A stretch of 64,000 nt of DNA from an uncultured Selenomonadaceae bacterium (GCA_905233135.1 CAJOCQ010000001.1:186001-250000); one strand, 5' to 3'; positions 1 through 9,681 are shown, counted from the stretch's first letter. Notes: generated by a model not told the origin, from the sequence alone. Program-made: numbers and translations.

Positions 1-214
1 TGCGCTTTTCGGCGGTATGGATAACATTAAATTTAAACGCCCGATTGTACCCGGCGACACTTTAATTACTAAGGCGGAAATTGTAAAAGTGCGCGGCGTT
101 TTCGGCGTACTTCACGCCGACGGTTATGTTGAAGATAAGCTTGTTTCGTCCGCAGATTTTAAATTTGCGCTTAAAACCAACGAAGAGCTTTTTGGTTTAC
201 GGAATAAGGATTAA
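1..214 (+). CDS. fabZ: FabZ, 3-hydroxyacyl-ACP dehydratase (3' end only)
   Basis: Only the last 70 or so residues are present; the frame is already open at base 2 and the start lies left of the window. FabZ dehydrates (3R)-hydroxyacyl-ACP in type II fatty acid synthesis. The visible part, with ALFGG near the edge and RPIVPGDTL soon after, matches the C-terminal half of the hot-dog fold, where PGD is conserved. The catalytic His/Glu would lie in the missing half. Placement directly before lpxA is the usual lipid A gene order and supports the call. The stop codon lies inside a heptad repeat array. Confidence 0.9.
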   Translation, partial: ALFGGMDNIKFKRPIVPGDTLITKAEIVKVRGVFGVLHADGYVEDKLVSSADFKFALKTNEELFGLRNKD

Positions 215-257
215 GGGCTGAGGATTAAGATTTTTCTTAACCCTAACCTAAATTCCT
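206..257. repeat. Heptad foldback array A
   Basis: Left arm reads as 7-base units GGATTAA, GGGCTGA, GGATTAA; the right arm (about 235-257) is its imperfect reverse complement (TTAACCC, TAACCTA, AATTCCT). It overlaps the fabZ stop and ends just before the lpxA ribosome binding site. Member of the window-wide heptad family. Confidence 0.7.
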
Positions 258-280
258 AAACAAGGAGCTGGGTAAAAAAA

Positions 281-1096
281 ATGATAAATTTAGAAAATAC
301 GGGCGAAAATTTAATTCATCCTACGGCGGTAATTGCGCCGAGCGCAAAAATCGGGCAAAATGTCATTATCGGACCTTATACGGTTATTGGCGACGAAGTG
401 GAAATTGGAGACGGATCCAACATCGGACCAAACGCCGTTGTTGCAAATTATACAACTATTGGAAAGGACTGCAGAATTTTTCAATTTGCGTCAGTTGGCG
501 AAATGCCGCAGGATTTAAAATTTAAAGGCGAAAAAAGCTATACATTTATCGGCGACAGGACTGTTATTCGTGAAGGCGCAACGATTCACCGCGCAACGGG
601 CGAAGGCAATGAAACGCGAATCGGCAGTGACTGCCTTTTAATGGCGTACATTCACATTGCGCATAATTGCACGCTCGGCAATCACGTTATTATGTCGAAT
701 CTTGCAAGTTGCGCGGGGCATGCTACCGTTGAAGACAGAGTTGTTATCGGCGGAATGGCGGGTGTTCATCAGTTCGTTAAAATCGGGCGAAATGCAATGG
801 TCGGCGGTATGAGTAAACTTGTTCAAGACGTTGTACCTTATACCATTGTTGACGGACACCCCGCAAAAGTTGTTGGCTTAAATAATGTTGGAATTTCGCG
901 CGCGGGTATTCCGCTTGAATCGCGCCGCCTCATTAAAAAGGCGTACAAAATTTTATATCGTTCGGGCTTGAGTTTGGCTGAAGCTATTGCGGTAATTGAG
1001 CAGGAAGTTGATTCTTGCGAAGAAGTAGAACACTTTTTAAGATTTTTGAGAAATGCTGAACGCGGTATTTGCAGGGAACGCCGCGACGTTGAATAG
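281..1096 (+). CDS. lpxA: LpxA, UDP-N-acetylglucosamine acyltransferase
   Basis: Transfers a 3-hydroxyacyl chain from ACP to the 3-OH of UDP-GlcNAc, the first step of lipid A synthesis, in the cytoplasm as a trimer. Length (271 aa) is normal. Residues about 12-200 are hexapeptide repeats of the left-handed beta-helix (VIGPYTVIGDEVEIGDGS and similar), and the motif HIAHNC near residue 125 places the catalytic histidine at about His128. The C-terminal helical part follows GHPAKVVGLN. ATG 281 has an AAGGAG ribosome site. It lies between fabZ and lpxI, as in other Negativicutes. Confidence 0.97.
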   Translation: MINLENTGENLIHPTAVIAPSAKIGQNVIIGPYTVIGDEVEIGDGSNIGPNAVVANYTTIGKDCRIFQFASVGEMPQDLKFKGEKSYTFIGDRTVIREGATIHRATGEGNETRIGSDCLLMAYIHIAHNCTLGNHVIMSNLASCAGHATVEDRVVIGGMAGVHQFVKIGRNAMVGGMSKLVQDVVPYTIVDGHPAKVVGLNNVGISRAGIPLESRRLIKKAYKILYRSGLSLAEAIAVIEQEVDSCEEVEHFLRFLRNAERGICRERRDVE

Positions 1097-1178
1097 GGGC
1101 TAAAGAATAAAGAATAAGATTTAGGAGAGGGATTAGGGAAAAATCCCTAGTCTCTTTAGGCTTTAACCCTTAGTCTTT
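1096..1178. repeat. Heptad foldback array B
   Basis: Units such as GGGGCTA, AAGAATA, AAGAATA, AGATTTA, GGAGAGG, GATTAGG form the left arm; the right arm (TCCCTAG, TCTCTTT, AGGCTTT, AACCCTT, AGTCTTT) folds back on it. It starts at the lpxA stop codon and runs into the ribosome-site hairpin of lpxI. Confidence 0.7.
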
Positions 1179-1201
1179 AAAATTGACTGAAAGGAAGTTT
1201 T
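1179..1201 (+). promoter_or_regulatory. Ribosome-site hairpin of lpxI
   Basis: AAAATT pairs with AGTTTT (one G-T pair) around the 11-base loop GACTGAAAGGA, which contains the Shine-Dalgarno AAAGGA; ATG 1205 follows at 9 bases. The same loop recurs at 24955, 28928, 36271 and 38113 with different but still pairing stems. Confidence 0.55.
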
Positions 1202-1204
1202 TTA

Positions 1205-2008
1205 ATGGAAAAATTGGGGATATTGGCGGGCGTTGGCAAATTGCCTGTTGAATGTGCGCGGGCAGCGTGTCAACTCGGCTATGAAGTTTACGCCGTCGGA
1301 CTTTTGCCTGACAGTGATTCTGAAATTGCGAACTTCGCAAAAGATTTTAAAAGTATCAGCGTTGCACAACTTGACGCTATTTTAAATTACTTGAAAGAAA
1401 ACGAAATTACGCGCGTTACAATGATTGGTAAAGTTACCAAAGAATTGCTTTTCAACGGCGCGGTAGTACCTGACGCCCGAATGTTGCAACTGATAATGTC
1501 ATTGCCAGACCGTAACGACGATACAATTATGATGGCGTTCGTGCGTGAATTGGCAATGGCGGGGATTCAAGCATTTGACCAAACTGCACTTATAAGAAAA
1601 TTAATTCCGCGACGCGGCACAATTACAAGCCGCGAACCAACAAGCGTTGAGCGGCAAGATATGGAATTTGGTTTTATGGTTGCAAAGGAACTCGGACGCC
1701 TTGACATCGGGCAAACTGTAGTTGTTAAAAATCGCGCGGTTATGGCACTTGAAGCTATTGAAGGAACTGACGCCTGCATTTTGCGCGGCGGCAAACTTGC
1801 AAACGCGGGCGCGGTTGTTGCAAAAGTTTCAAAGCCGAATCAAGATAACCGTTTTGACGTGCCGACAGTCGGCAAAAGAACTTTGGAAGTTATGGCGGAA
1901 GTCGGAGCAACTGCGCTTGCTATTGAGGCGGAAAAAACTTTGATGGTTGACCGCGCGGGAATGGTTGCCTTCGCTGACGAAAAGGGAATTGCTATTATTG
2001 CAATGTAA
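1205..2008 (+). CDS. lpxI: LpxI, UDP-2,3-diacylglucosamine pyrophosphatase
   Basis: Hydrolyses UDP-2,3-diacylglucosamine to lipid X plus UMP, replacing LpxH in many bacteria. The 267-aa product starts MEKLGILAGVGKLPVE, the typical opening of the LpxI (DUF1009) family, and keeps the family-like C-terminal stretch GATALAIEAEKTLMVDR. It sits between lpxA and lpxB, where an LpxH/LpxI step is expected, and no lpxH is visible. Translation start ATG 1205 is served by a ribosome site in a hairpin loop. Confidence 0.93.
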   Translation: MEKLGILAGVGKLPVECARAACQLGYEVYAVGLLPDSDSEIANFAKDFKSISVAQLDAILNYLKENEITRVTMIGKVTKELLFNGAVVPDARMLQLIMSLPDRNDDTIMMAFVRELAMAGIQAFDQTALIRKLIPRRGTITSREPTSVERQDMEFGFMVAKELGRLDIGQTVVVKNRAVMALEAIEGTDACILRGGKLANAGAVVAKVSKPNQDNRFDVPTVGKRTLEVMAEVGATALAIEAEKTLMVDRAGMVAFADEKGIAIIAM

Positions 2009-2150
2009 AATCTGCGCGAAATTTGCCGAAATTTGCGGCTCCAAAATTTTTTTAATATAAAAATATACTAACACTAAAACAAAGTGCCCTTCTCGTCAAA
2101 ATTTGACGCTTTAAAAGCTATTTTAAACTTGGAAGAGAGGCGAAAAAGTT

Positions 2151-3266
2151 TTGAAAATAATGTTTTCGGCGGGCGAAGCGTCGGGCGATATTCACGGCGC
2201 AACTTTAGCCGCCGAAATTAAAAAACTTTCGCCTTCAACCGAACTTTTCGGAATGGGCGGCGATTTAATGAGCGCGGCGGGCGTGCGCCTCGTTCGCAAT
2301 TACAAAGATTATAACGTTATGGGCGTCGTCGAAGTGATAAAAAATCTGCGCAGGCTTTTTCAACTGCTGGACGATTTAACAGAAATTGCTCGCGCCGAAA
2401 AGCCTGATTTGCTCGTTTTGATTGATTATCCAGATTTCAACTGGAGACTTGCAAAGCGCGTTAAAAAGTTCGGTATAAAAATTCTTTCGTACATACCGCC
2501 TTCTGCGTGGGCGTGGCGTAAAGGACGCGCCGCCGATTGCGCCAAAATTGCAGACGAATTTATTGCAATTTTCCCTTTTGAATTGCCTGTTTACCAACAA
2601 GCCGGCGCAAAAATTTCTTTCTTGGGCAACCCGCTCGTTGACGCCGTAAAAAATAATTTTTCTGTCGATGACGCAAAAAAATATTTCGGCGTAAAAAATT
2701 CCGAACACGTAATTTTATTAATGCCCGGCAGTCGCCGCCAAGAAATTAAATTGATTTTGCCCGAAATGTTGAACGCCGCCAAAATTCTTTCAAAGCTTGA
2801 CGTAAGATTTTTTTTGCCGCTTGCAGATAATGTTGATGAAAACGAAATTTCCAAAAAAATTGCAAGCGCGGGCGTTGAAGTTACGCTGACAAAAAATTTT
2901 CGTTACGATTTAATGAACATTGCGGACGCGGCTATAGCAACTTCAGGCACCGTAATTTTGGAGGCGGCGTTAATGAATTTGCCTTGCGTTGTTCTTTACA
3001 AAATGGCGCGGCTAAATTATTTTATCGGTAAAATGCTCGTAAACATTGAAAATTTCAGCTTGCCAAATATTTTAATGAACAAAAAAATTCAGCCCGAACT
3101 TTTGCAGGACGAAGTTACAGGCGAAAAAATTGCCGAAGAAATTTTAAAAATTTGCAGTAACCGCGCAAAAGTTGTTGCAGATTTAAAAACAGCCTGCGCT
3201 AAACTCGGCGAACACGGCGCGGCTCGTCGAATTGCCGAAAAAATTTTAAGCGTCGCAAAAAATTAA
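2151..3266 (+). CDS. lpxB: LpxB, lipid A disaccharide synthase
   Basis: Glycosyltransferase (GT19) joining UDP-2,3-diacylglucosamine and lipid X to give the lipid A disaccharide; peripheral membrane enzyme. Seen: SAGEASGDIHGA at residues 6-17, IPPSAWAWRKGR near 115, PGSRRQEI near 193 and ATSGTVILEAA near 265, all typical. Length 371 is normal. The start is TTG 2151, preceded by GAAGAGAGG at about 10 bases. The 142-base gap from lpxI holds a perfect 7-bp inverted repeat, CGTCAAA/TTTGACG (2094-2108). Four bases separate it from the flippase gene. Confidence 0.96.
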   Translation: MKIMFSAGEASGDIHGATLAAEIKKLSPSTELFGMGGDLMSAAGVRLVRNYKDYNVMGVVEVIKNLRRLFQLLDDLTEIARAEKPDLLVLIDYPDFNWRLAKRVKKFGIKILSYIPPSAWAWRKGRAADCAKIADEFIAIFPFELPVYQQAGAKISFLGNPLVDAVKNNFSVDDAKKYFGVKNSEHVILLMPGSRRQEIKLILPEMLNAAKILSKLDVRFFLPLADNVDENEISKKIASAGVEVTLTKNFRYDLMNIADAAIATSGTVILEAALMNLPCVVLYKMARLNYFIGKMLVNIENFSLPNILMNKKIQPELLQDEVTGEKIAEEILKICSNRAKVVADLKTACAKLGEHGAARRIAEKILSVAKN

Positions 3267-3269
3267 ACT

Positions 3270-4994
3270 ATGAAAAATTATAAAAGACTTTTAGCGTATA
3301 TTAAACCGTACTTGGGGCGGCTAGGACTCGCCGTCATTTGCATAATTATTGCATCGGGCGCAAATTTATATTTGCCTTGGATTATTAAAGATATGATTGA
3401 CAAAGTATTGGCCGAAAAAAATATGGCAATGCTTAACGTCATTTCAATAAGTATCGTTGTAGTTTTTGCAATTCGCGGCTTTTTTTACTATTGGCAGTCG
3501 TATTTAGTTTCATACATAGGGCAGCGCGTGGTTGTTGACGTGCGCGAAGTTATGTTTAAAAAATTTCAGCGAATGCCAATGGCGTACTTCGACAAACATC
3601 AAACGGGCGAAACTATGAGCTACATTACAAATGACGTTGGCGCAATTCAAGCCGCGCTTGTCGATAATCTGATTGAATTTTTTACTGAAGCGGCAATTCT
3701 AATCGGCTCAATAGTTTTAATGCTGTACATTGATTGGAAATTGACGCTGTTGACTTTAATAACAGTGCCAATGGTCGGCTACGCAATGAAAATTTTCGGG
3801 CGCAAAATTAAACGTTCGGGGACTTTGATTCAAGAAAGAATTGCTGACATTACCGCACTTTTGCAGGAAAGTATTTCTTCAATCCGCGTTGTAAAATCTT
3901 TCGTGCGTGAAGACTACGAAATAAAAAGATTTCGCGCAGAAAACCTTTTAAACTTTCAAGCCGTTATGAAAAATGTACAACTTACAAGTTTACTGACGCC
4001 GACTGTTGAATTTTTGGCGGCGTTGGCAGTAACTTTAATTGTTTGGTTCGGCGGTTACGAAGTTGTTCAAGGGATTATGTCCGCAGGTTCGCTTGTAGCT
4101 TTTTTAACTTACGCCGTAAATTTGGCTAATCCCGTCAAAAGACTTTCAAGAATTTATGGACGTATGCAACAGGCAATGGCGGCTATTGACAGAATTTTTT
4201 CCGTTCTTGATATGAAAGAAACTGTAAATGATAAGCCCGATGCCGTAACCTTGCCGAAAGTTGAAGGCAGAGTTTCAGTCGAAAATATAACTTTTTCCTA
4301 CGATGACCAACATAACGCACTGGAAAATGTAAGCTTTGAAGTTGCGCCGGGACAAATGATAGCCTTTGTCGGTCCGAGCGGCGCGGGTAAATCTACCATT
4401 GCGAATTTAATTCCGCGCTTTTACGATGTCAACGCGGGCGCAATAAAAATTGACGGCTTCGATATAAGAGACGTAACTTTAAATTCTCTGCGCGAACAAA
4501 TCGGAATTGTGCCGCAGGAAACGCTTTTGTTTAATACAACGGTGCTTGAAAATATTCGTTACGGCAAACTTGACGCAACTGACGAAGAAGTTATTGCGGC
4601 GGCGAAGGCGGCGAATGCAGATACTTTTATTAACGAATTGCCGAACGGTTATCAAACTTTGATTGGCGAGCGCGGCTTGAATCTCAGCGGCGGGCAAAGG
4701 CAAAGAATGGCAATAGCCCGCGCAATGTTGAAGAATCCGCAAATTTTAATTCTTGACGAGGCAACAAGCGCACTTGATACTGAATCTGAAAAAATTGTTC
4801 AGGCGGCACTTGATGAGTTAATGGTTGGGCGAACAAGTTTTGTTATTGCGCACAGATTGAGCACGATTTTTGCGGCTGACCAAATTTTTGTTATCGACAA
4901 GGGCAGAATTTGCGAACACGGCACGCACGCCGAATTATTGAAACTCGGCGGCGTGTACAGCAATCTTTATAATATTCAATTCGGCAATGTTTAA
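3270..4994 (+). CDS. msbA: MsbA-type lipid A export ABC transporter
   Basis: Half-transporter of 574 aa: six membrane segments in residues 1-310, then an ATPase domain with Walker A GPSGAGKST near 368, signature LSGGQ near 472, Walker B ILILDEATSALD near 493 and the switch histidine in IAHRLST near 528. As a homodimer it would flip core-lipid A across the inner membrane. Tight coupling to lpxB (3 bases) supports MsbA over a generic multidrug exporter, although the two are hard to tell apart by sequence alone. A strong terminator follows. Confidence 0.9.
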   Translation: MKNYKRLLAYIKPYLGRLGLAVICIIIASGANLYLPWIIKDMIDKVLAEKNMAMLNVISISIVVVFAIRGFFYYWQSYLVSYIGQRVVVDVREVMFKKFQRMPMAYFDKHQTGETMSYITNDVGAIQAALVDNLIEFFTEAAILIGSIVLMLYIDWKLTLLTLITVPMVGYAMKIFGRKIKRSGTLIQERIADITALLQESISSIRVVKSFVREDYEIKRFRAENLLNFQAVMKNVQLTSLLTPTVEFLAALAVTLIVWFGGYEVVQGIMSAGSLVAFLTYAVNLANPVKRLSRIYGRMQQAMAAIDRIFSVLDMKETVNDKPDAVTLPKVEGRVSVENITFSYDDQHNALENVSFEVAPGQMIAFVGPSGAGKSTIANLIPRFYDVNAGAIKIDGFDIRDVTLNSLREQIGIVPQETLLFNTTVLENIRYGKLDATDEEVIAAAKAANADTFINELPNGYQTLIGERGLNLSGGQRQRMAIARAMLKNPQILILDEATSALDTESEKIVQAALDELMVGRTSFVIAHRLSTIFAADQIFVIDKGRICEHGTHAELLKLGGVYSNLYNIQFGNV

Positions 4995-5000
4995 AATAAA

Positions 5001-5045
5001 AAAAATTGGCTTCAATGCACATTTGCACTCGAGCCAATTTTTTTA
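5001..5045. terminator. Bidirectional terminator between msbA and mtaB
   Basis: Stem AAAAATTGGCT / AGCCAATTTTT (5001-5011 with 5032-5042), A-rich on the left and T-rich on the right, between convergent genes, so it can serve both strands. Confidence 0.85.
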
Positions 5046-5050
5046 TTGTT

Positions 5051-6343
5051 TTAAATTAAATTTGCCAAAACACCGTTCTTAAAAATTTTTTCGATTTTGA
5101 CGGAAATAATTTCGCCGAGTTTAATTTTCGGATTTGCGGGAATGTAAACGCGCACATAATTTTTCGTCAAGCCGTCAACAAAATTATTTTCTTCGGTTTC
5201 AGCGATAATTTCTACAGTTTCGCCAATTAATTTTTCGGCGAAACTTTTTTCTTTTGCAGAAGAAATTTCAAGCGCACGATTGGTGCGCAATTTTTTTGTT
5301 ACGCCGTCAACTTGATTTTTCATAGCGGCGGCGATTGTACCTTCACGCGCCGAAAATGGAAACACGTGAATTTTGCTGAACGGCTGACTTTTTATAAATT
5401 CAACGGTTTCTTCAAAATTTTTTTCGGTCTCATTTGGAAAACCAACGATTAAATCTGTACCGATAGAAATATTTGGAATTTCTGCAACAAGCCGCGCCGT
5501 AAGTTCTGAAAAATTTTTTGTAGTGTAAGGGCGGTGCATAAGTTTTAAAATTTCGTCGCTGCCGCTTTGCAACGGCAAATGTAAATGGTTGCAAATTCTT
5601 GAATCACTTTTAATAAGTTCAATGAGTTCGTCCGTCATTTCGGCGGATTCAAGCGAACCTAAACGCAGTCGCGCAGGATTAGCCGCCTCAAGTACTGTTT
5701 TAACCGCGTCAACCAAATTTGTGCCGTCGTGAAAATCTTTTCCGTACGCGCCGATATGAATCCCCGTCAAAACAATTTCTTTGTAGCCGTCCTTTGCAAG
5801 TTGCAAACATTCCGCGCGAATACTTTCAAGCCTGCGCGAACGTACGCGCCCGCGCACATATGGAATTATGCAATACGAACAAAAATTATTGCAGCCGTCC
5901 TCAATTTTCAAAAAGGCGCGGGTACGGTGCGGCGTATGCGGCAATTCTTCAAATTCGGAAATATTTTCGACATTGCCTACAGCCAAAATTTTTTCACTGC
6001 GATTTTCTAAAACCTGCGCGACAAGTTCAACAATTTTTGTACGCTCGGCAGTTCCAATGATTATATCGACGCCTTCAATTTTAGAAATTTCTTGCGGCTG
6101 ATTCTGCGCATAGCAACCAACGACAACAAGCACGGCGTTTTCATTTGCCCGAGCCGCGCGTCTTATAATTTGCCTCGACTTTTGCGAACTCAATGAAGTA
6201 ACCGTACAAGTATTCACAACTACAACATCAGCAGTTTCAATTTCGGCGACAATTTCGTAACCTGCCGCGCCAAAAAGTTTCTGCATTGCTTCAGTTTCGT
6301 ATTGATTGACTTTGCAGCCCAAAGTGTAAAAGGCGACTTTCAA
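5051..6343 (-). CDS. mtaB: MtaB, tRNA (N6-threonylcarbamoyladenosine37-C2) methylthiotransferase
   Basis: Radical SAM methylthiotransferase that converts t6A37 to ms2t6A in ANN-decoding tRNAs. The 430-aa product has the N-terminal UPF0004 domain with cysteines in TLGCKVNQYE (10), VVNTCTVTS (46) and VVVGCYAQ (77), then the radical SAM motif CNNFCSYC near residue 150 and a short C-terminal TRAM-like domain. KVNQYE after the first Cys points to MtaB rather than MiaB or RimO. TTG 6343 is the start, with GGAGG 7 bases upstream. It follows rsmE by 15 bases, a pairing common in Firmicutes. Confidence 0.93.
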   Translation of the reverse strand: MKVAFYTLGCKVNQYETEAMQKLFGAAGYEIVAEIETADVVVVNTCTVTSLSSQKSRQIIRRAARANENAVLVVVGCYAQNQPQEISKIEGVDIIIGTAERTKIVELVAQVLENRSEKILAVGNVENISEFEELPHTPHRTRAFLKIEDGCNNFCSYCIIPYVRGRVRSRRLESIRAECLQLAKDGYKEIVLTGIHIGAYGKDFHDGTNLVDAVKTVLEAANPARLRLGSLESAEMTDELIELIKSDSRICNHLHLPLQSGSDEILKLMHRPYTTKNFSELTARLVAEIPNISIGTDLIVGFPNETEKNFEETVEFIKSQPFSKIHVFPFSAREGTIAAAMKNQVDGVTKKLRTNRALEISSAKEKSFAEKLIGETVEIIAETEENNFVDGLTKNYVRVYIPANPKIKLGEIISVKIEKIFKNGVLANLI

Positions 6344-6358
6344 AATTTTACCTCCAAA

Positions 6359-7129
6359 TTAATTTAATTCGTATTGGACGATTGCAAGCGCGGAAATTGC
6401 CGCAGTATCAGTTTTCAAAATAGTTTTGCCGAGCGAAACGCTGACGCCGCCGCAATTTTTAATTTCCCTTACTTCGCGTTCGGAAAAGCCGCCTTCAGGT
6501 CCAATCAAAATTATAATATTTTTATCGCCGTCAAAATTTTTGTAATTGTAAAGAATTTCGGCGAGGTTGTCTTCAATTTCCTTTTCGTAAAAAAATAAAA
6601 GCAACGCGCCTTTGCCGTCGAATTTATCATTTTCAAATTTGCCGAGAGAGGGCGCAATTTCTGCAAGCCAATCTGAAAGTTCTTGAATGTTGCCAATTTC
6701 GGGCAAAGTATCGCGGGCGCATTGTTCGGCGGCTTCCTTCGCCACGCGGTGCCAACGTTCCAATTTTGTTTTGGCGCGGAAATTGCCGGGACGTGCAATG
6801 GTTCTGTCTGAAATTAACGGCTCCAATCTGTTAACGCCGAGCTCGGTTGCTTTTTCAACAATCGTATCGAATTTATTTTGTTTCGGCAAACAATCAGCAA
6901 GCGTTATGTGTTTGTTGAAAATTTCGGCGGGTTTAATTTCGCTGACGCACTTTGCATAAATTTTTTCGGAATCAAAATCATTAAGTTCAAGCGTTGCCGT
7001 GTTGCCCGCTTTATCGACGGCAATAATTTTGTCGCCTTTTTTGGCGCGCAAAGAGTTAGCCAAATGATTTGCATCTTTGCCTGTAATTTCCACATTTTCA
7101 GAAAGTTTGTCCAAAAAAATCCTCTTCAT
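6359..7129 (-). CDS. rsmE: RsmE, 16S rRNA m3U1498 methyltransferase
   Basis: SPOUT-class enzyme that methylates U1498 of 16S rRNA. The 256-aa protein has the N-terminal PUA-like part (MKRIFLD to about residue 75) and the C-terminal knot region with IILIGPEGGFSEREV near 215 and SLGKTILKTDTAA near 235, the SAM-binding motifs of this family. It is transcribed ahead of mtaB and divergently from prfC. Confidence 0.95.
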   Translation of the reverse strand: MKRIFLDKLSENVEITGKDANHLANSLRAKKGDKIIAVDKAGNTATLELNDFDSEKIYAKCVSEIKPAEIFNKHITLADCLPKQNKFDTIVEKATELGVNRLEPLISDRTIARPGNFRAKTKLERWHRVAKEAAEQCARDTLPEIGNIQELSDWLAEIAPSLGKFENDKFDGKGALLLFFYEKEIEDNLAEILYNYKNFDGDKNIIILIGPEGGFSEREVREIKNCGGVSVSLGKTILKTDTAAISALAIVQYELN

Positions 7130-7274
7130 ACTTTTGCCGCCCTTCGCAATTTATTTTAAAATATTCTGCAAACGTCAACTTATTCCTGCAGTTGAGTCAA
7201 CCGCCGCAAAATTTGCTTGTAATAAATTTTTTTTGCTGTTATCATTAGCAAAACTATTTGAGGTGTAAAAAAAT

Positions 7275-8876
7275 ATGACATTAACCGAAGAAATATCTAA
7301 AAGGCGGACGTTTGCAATAATTTCGCACCCCGACGCCGGCAAAACAACTTTGACAGAAAAACTTTTACTTTACGGCGGCGCAATTCATTTAGCGGGCTCG
7401 ATTAAATCCAGAAAGACTCAACGCCACGCAGTTAGCGATTGGATGGAAATTGAAAAGCAGCGCGGTATTTCTGTTACAAGTTCAGTTTTGCAATTTGACT
7501 ACGGCGGCTGCAGGATAAACATTTTGGACACGCCCGGGCACCAAGATTTTTCTGAAGACACTTACCGAACTTTGATGGCGGTTGACAGCGCGGTTATGGT
7601 ACTTGACGCGGCAAAGGGCGTTGAGGCGCAAACTAAAAAACTTTTTAAAGTTTGCAGGGAGCGGCGCATTCCGATTTTCACTTTTATAAATAAGCTTGAT
7701 CGTTACGGGAAAATTCCGCTCGATTTGCTGGACGAAGTGGAAAATGTTTTGGGGATTCGCGCCTATCCTATGAATTTTCCAATAGGCATTGACGGAAAAT
7801 ATTTGGGAGTATTCGACAGGCAGAAAAACCGCGCGGAGCTTTTTGCGGAAGATACCACGCACGGGCAAAGCGAAAGAAATTCTGAAATTTTTTCTATTGA
7901 CGATAAAACTTTTATTGAAAAAATCGGCAAGGAAAATTTTAACGCGCTGCAAGATGATTTGGCGTTATTGGACGAGGCAGGCGAAAAGTTTGACAAGGCA
8001 AAAATTGACGCGGGCGACTTGACTCCGACATTTTTTGGCTCGGCAATGACAAATTTTGGCGTACAAAATTTTTTGGAAGAATATCTGAAACTTGCGCCGC
8101 CGCCTGCGCCGCGCCTTTCTGACGACGGAATTATTGAACCGAATGACGAAAAATTTTCTGCGTTCGTTTTCAAAATTCAAGCGAATATGAATCCCGCGCA
8201 CCGTGACAGGTTGGCTTTTATCAGAATTTGTTCGGGCAAATTTGAAAGAAATATGCAAGTTTGGCACGCGCCTTCAAACAAAATTATTAAACTTGCACAA
8301 CCTCAACAATTTTTAGCGCAGGAGCGGCAAATTATTGAAGAAGCTTTTCCCGGCGATATTGTAGGACTTTTTGACCCGGGCATTTTCGGAATTGGCGATA
8401 CAATTACTGACGCCGCGCACAAATTTAAATTTGAAGAATTTCCAACATTCCCGCCCGAAAAATTCGCCCGCGTTTCTGCCAAAGACACTATGAAGCGTAA
8501 ACAATTTTCAAAGGGCATTGAACAGTTGACGCAAGAAGGCGCAATTCAACTTTTTAATCCCGTCGGAATGGGCGGTGATTCGTACGTTGTAGGGACTGTC
8601 GGCACTTTGCAATTTGAAGTTTTGCAGTACAGATTAAAGGCTGAATACGGCGTTGACGTTTTGCTGACAATGTTACCTTTTGAAGTGGCGCGTTGGCTGA
8701 AATTTGAAGACGGCGAAAAAGTTACGCCTGCGACATTGCGCGGCGCAAATCGCGGAATGTTCGTTACTGACAGAATTGAAAATCCCGTGTTGCTTGTCGA
8801 AAATGAATGGGCTTTAGGTTGGATACGCGAAAACAATCCAAAATTAATTATGAGTGCAACGCCTTTTGAAAGTTGA
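7275..8876 (+). CDS. prfC: Peptide chain release factor 3 (PrfC)
   Basis: Translational GTPase that recycles RF1/RF2 from the ribosome. 533 aa, normal length. Motifs: P-loop SHPDAGKTT near residue 19, RGISVTSSV (switch I), DTPGHQDF (G3) near 82, FINKLDR (G4) near 137. The order G domain, domain II, RF3-type C-terminal domain and the phrase KSRKTQRHAVSDWMEIEKQ separate it from EF-G. ATG 7275 follows GAGGTG. Confidence 0.96.
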   Translation: MTLTEEISKRRTFAIISHPDAGKTTLTEKLLLYGGAIHLAGSIKSRKTQRHAVSDWMEIEKQRGISVTSSVLQFDYGGCRINILDTPGHQDFSEDTYRTLMAVDSAVMVLDAAKGVEAQTKKLFKVCRERRIPIFTFINKLDRYGKIPLDLLDEVENVLGIRAYPMNFPIGIDGKYLGVFDRQKNRAELFAEDTTHGQSERNSEIFSIDDKTFIEKIGKENFNALQDDLALLDEAGEKFDKAKIDAGDLTPTFFGSAMTNFGVQNFLEEYLKLAPPPAPRLSDDGIIEPNDEKFSAFVFKIQANMNPAHRDRLAFIRICSGKFERNMQVWHAPSNKIIKLAQPQQFLAQERQIIEEAFPGDIVGLFDPGIFGIGDTITDAAHKFKFEEFPTFPPEKFARVSAKDTMKRKQFSKGIEQLTQEGAIQLFNPVGMGGDSYVVGTVGTLQFEVLQYRLKAEYGVDVLLTMLPFEVARWLKFEDGEKVTPATLRGANRGMFVTDRIENPVLLVENEWALGWIRENNPKLIMSATPFES

Positions 8877-8919
8877 AAAAATCCCCTGACACATAAAATT
8901 TAAAATTGGAGGGTTTAAA

Positions 8920-9600
8920 ATGAAATATGAAATTTTGTACCCCGAAGCATTCCCCGTTGTGAAATTTGATTTACAGCGCGGCGAAAAAATTAAAGCCGAA
9001 TCAGACGCAATGATTGCAATGAGTGCAAGCATTGACGTTGAGGGCAAAATGGAAGGCGGAATTTTGGGCGGACTTGCAAGAAAATTTCTTTCGGGCGAAA
9101 GTATGTTTTTCCAAGAATTGACTGCAAGGCGCGGCGCAGGCGAAGTTATAATCGGGCACCAACTGCCGGGCGGAATTTTGGACGTTGAATTGGACGGCAC
9201 CTACGGTTTAACCGTGCAAAAGGACGGCTTTTTGGCAAGTACCGAAGGCGTTAATGTTACAACGAAAACTCAAAACATTGCGCAGGGCTTTTTGAGTGGC
9301 GAAGGTTTTTTCGTACTGAATGTAACGGGGCGCGGAATAGTTTTTGTTTCAAGTTACGGCGTGATTCATCCGATAAACCTTGACGACGGCGAAGAATACA
9401 TTGTCGATAACGGGCATTTGGTGGCGTGGACAGATTACACCGATTATAAAATTGAAAAGGCGTCGAGCGGCTGGATTTCGAGTATGACTTCGGGCGAAGG
9501 GCTTGTTTGCCGTTTCAGAGGTCCGGGAATTGTTTTGATTCAGACGCGCAACCCTGACAGTTTTGCCGCGTGGATTCGTTCAATGGTGCCTCCGCGTTAA
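8920..9600 (+). CDS. TIGR00266/AIM24-family protein
   Basis: A 226-aa beta-rich protein of the widespread TIGR00266 (AIM24-like) family of unknown bacterial function. Typical features are DAMIAMSASIDVEGKMEGG near residue 28, the glycine-rich LARKFLSGESMFFQ near 48, and the C-terminal GLVCRFRGPGIVLIQTRN. No signal peptide or membrane segment. GGAGGG precedes ATG 8920. Function cannot be inferred from the neighbours (prfC and a UbiD-family gene). Confidence 0.85.
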   Translation: MKYEILYPEAFPVVKFDLQRGEKIKAESDAMIAMSASIDVEGKMEGGILGGLARKFLSGESMFFQELTARRGAGEVIIGHQLPGGILDVELDGTYGLTVQKDGFLASTEGVNVTTKTQNIAQGFLSGEGFFVLNVTGRGIVFVSSYGVIHPINLDDGEEYIVDNGHLVAWTDYTDYKIEKASSGWISSMTSGEGLVCRFRGPGIVLIQTRNPDSFAAWIRSMVPPR

Positions 9601-9681
9601 GATAAAATATATGCAATGAAAAAGTTTTAAAGTTGACTGGGGAAAAATTTTCAACTTGAAAAAGTTTAAGGCGATGTAAAA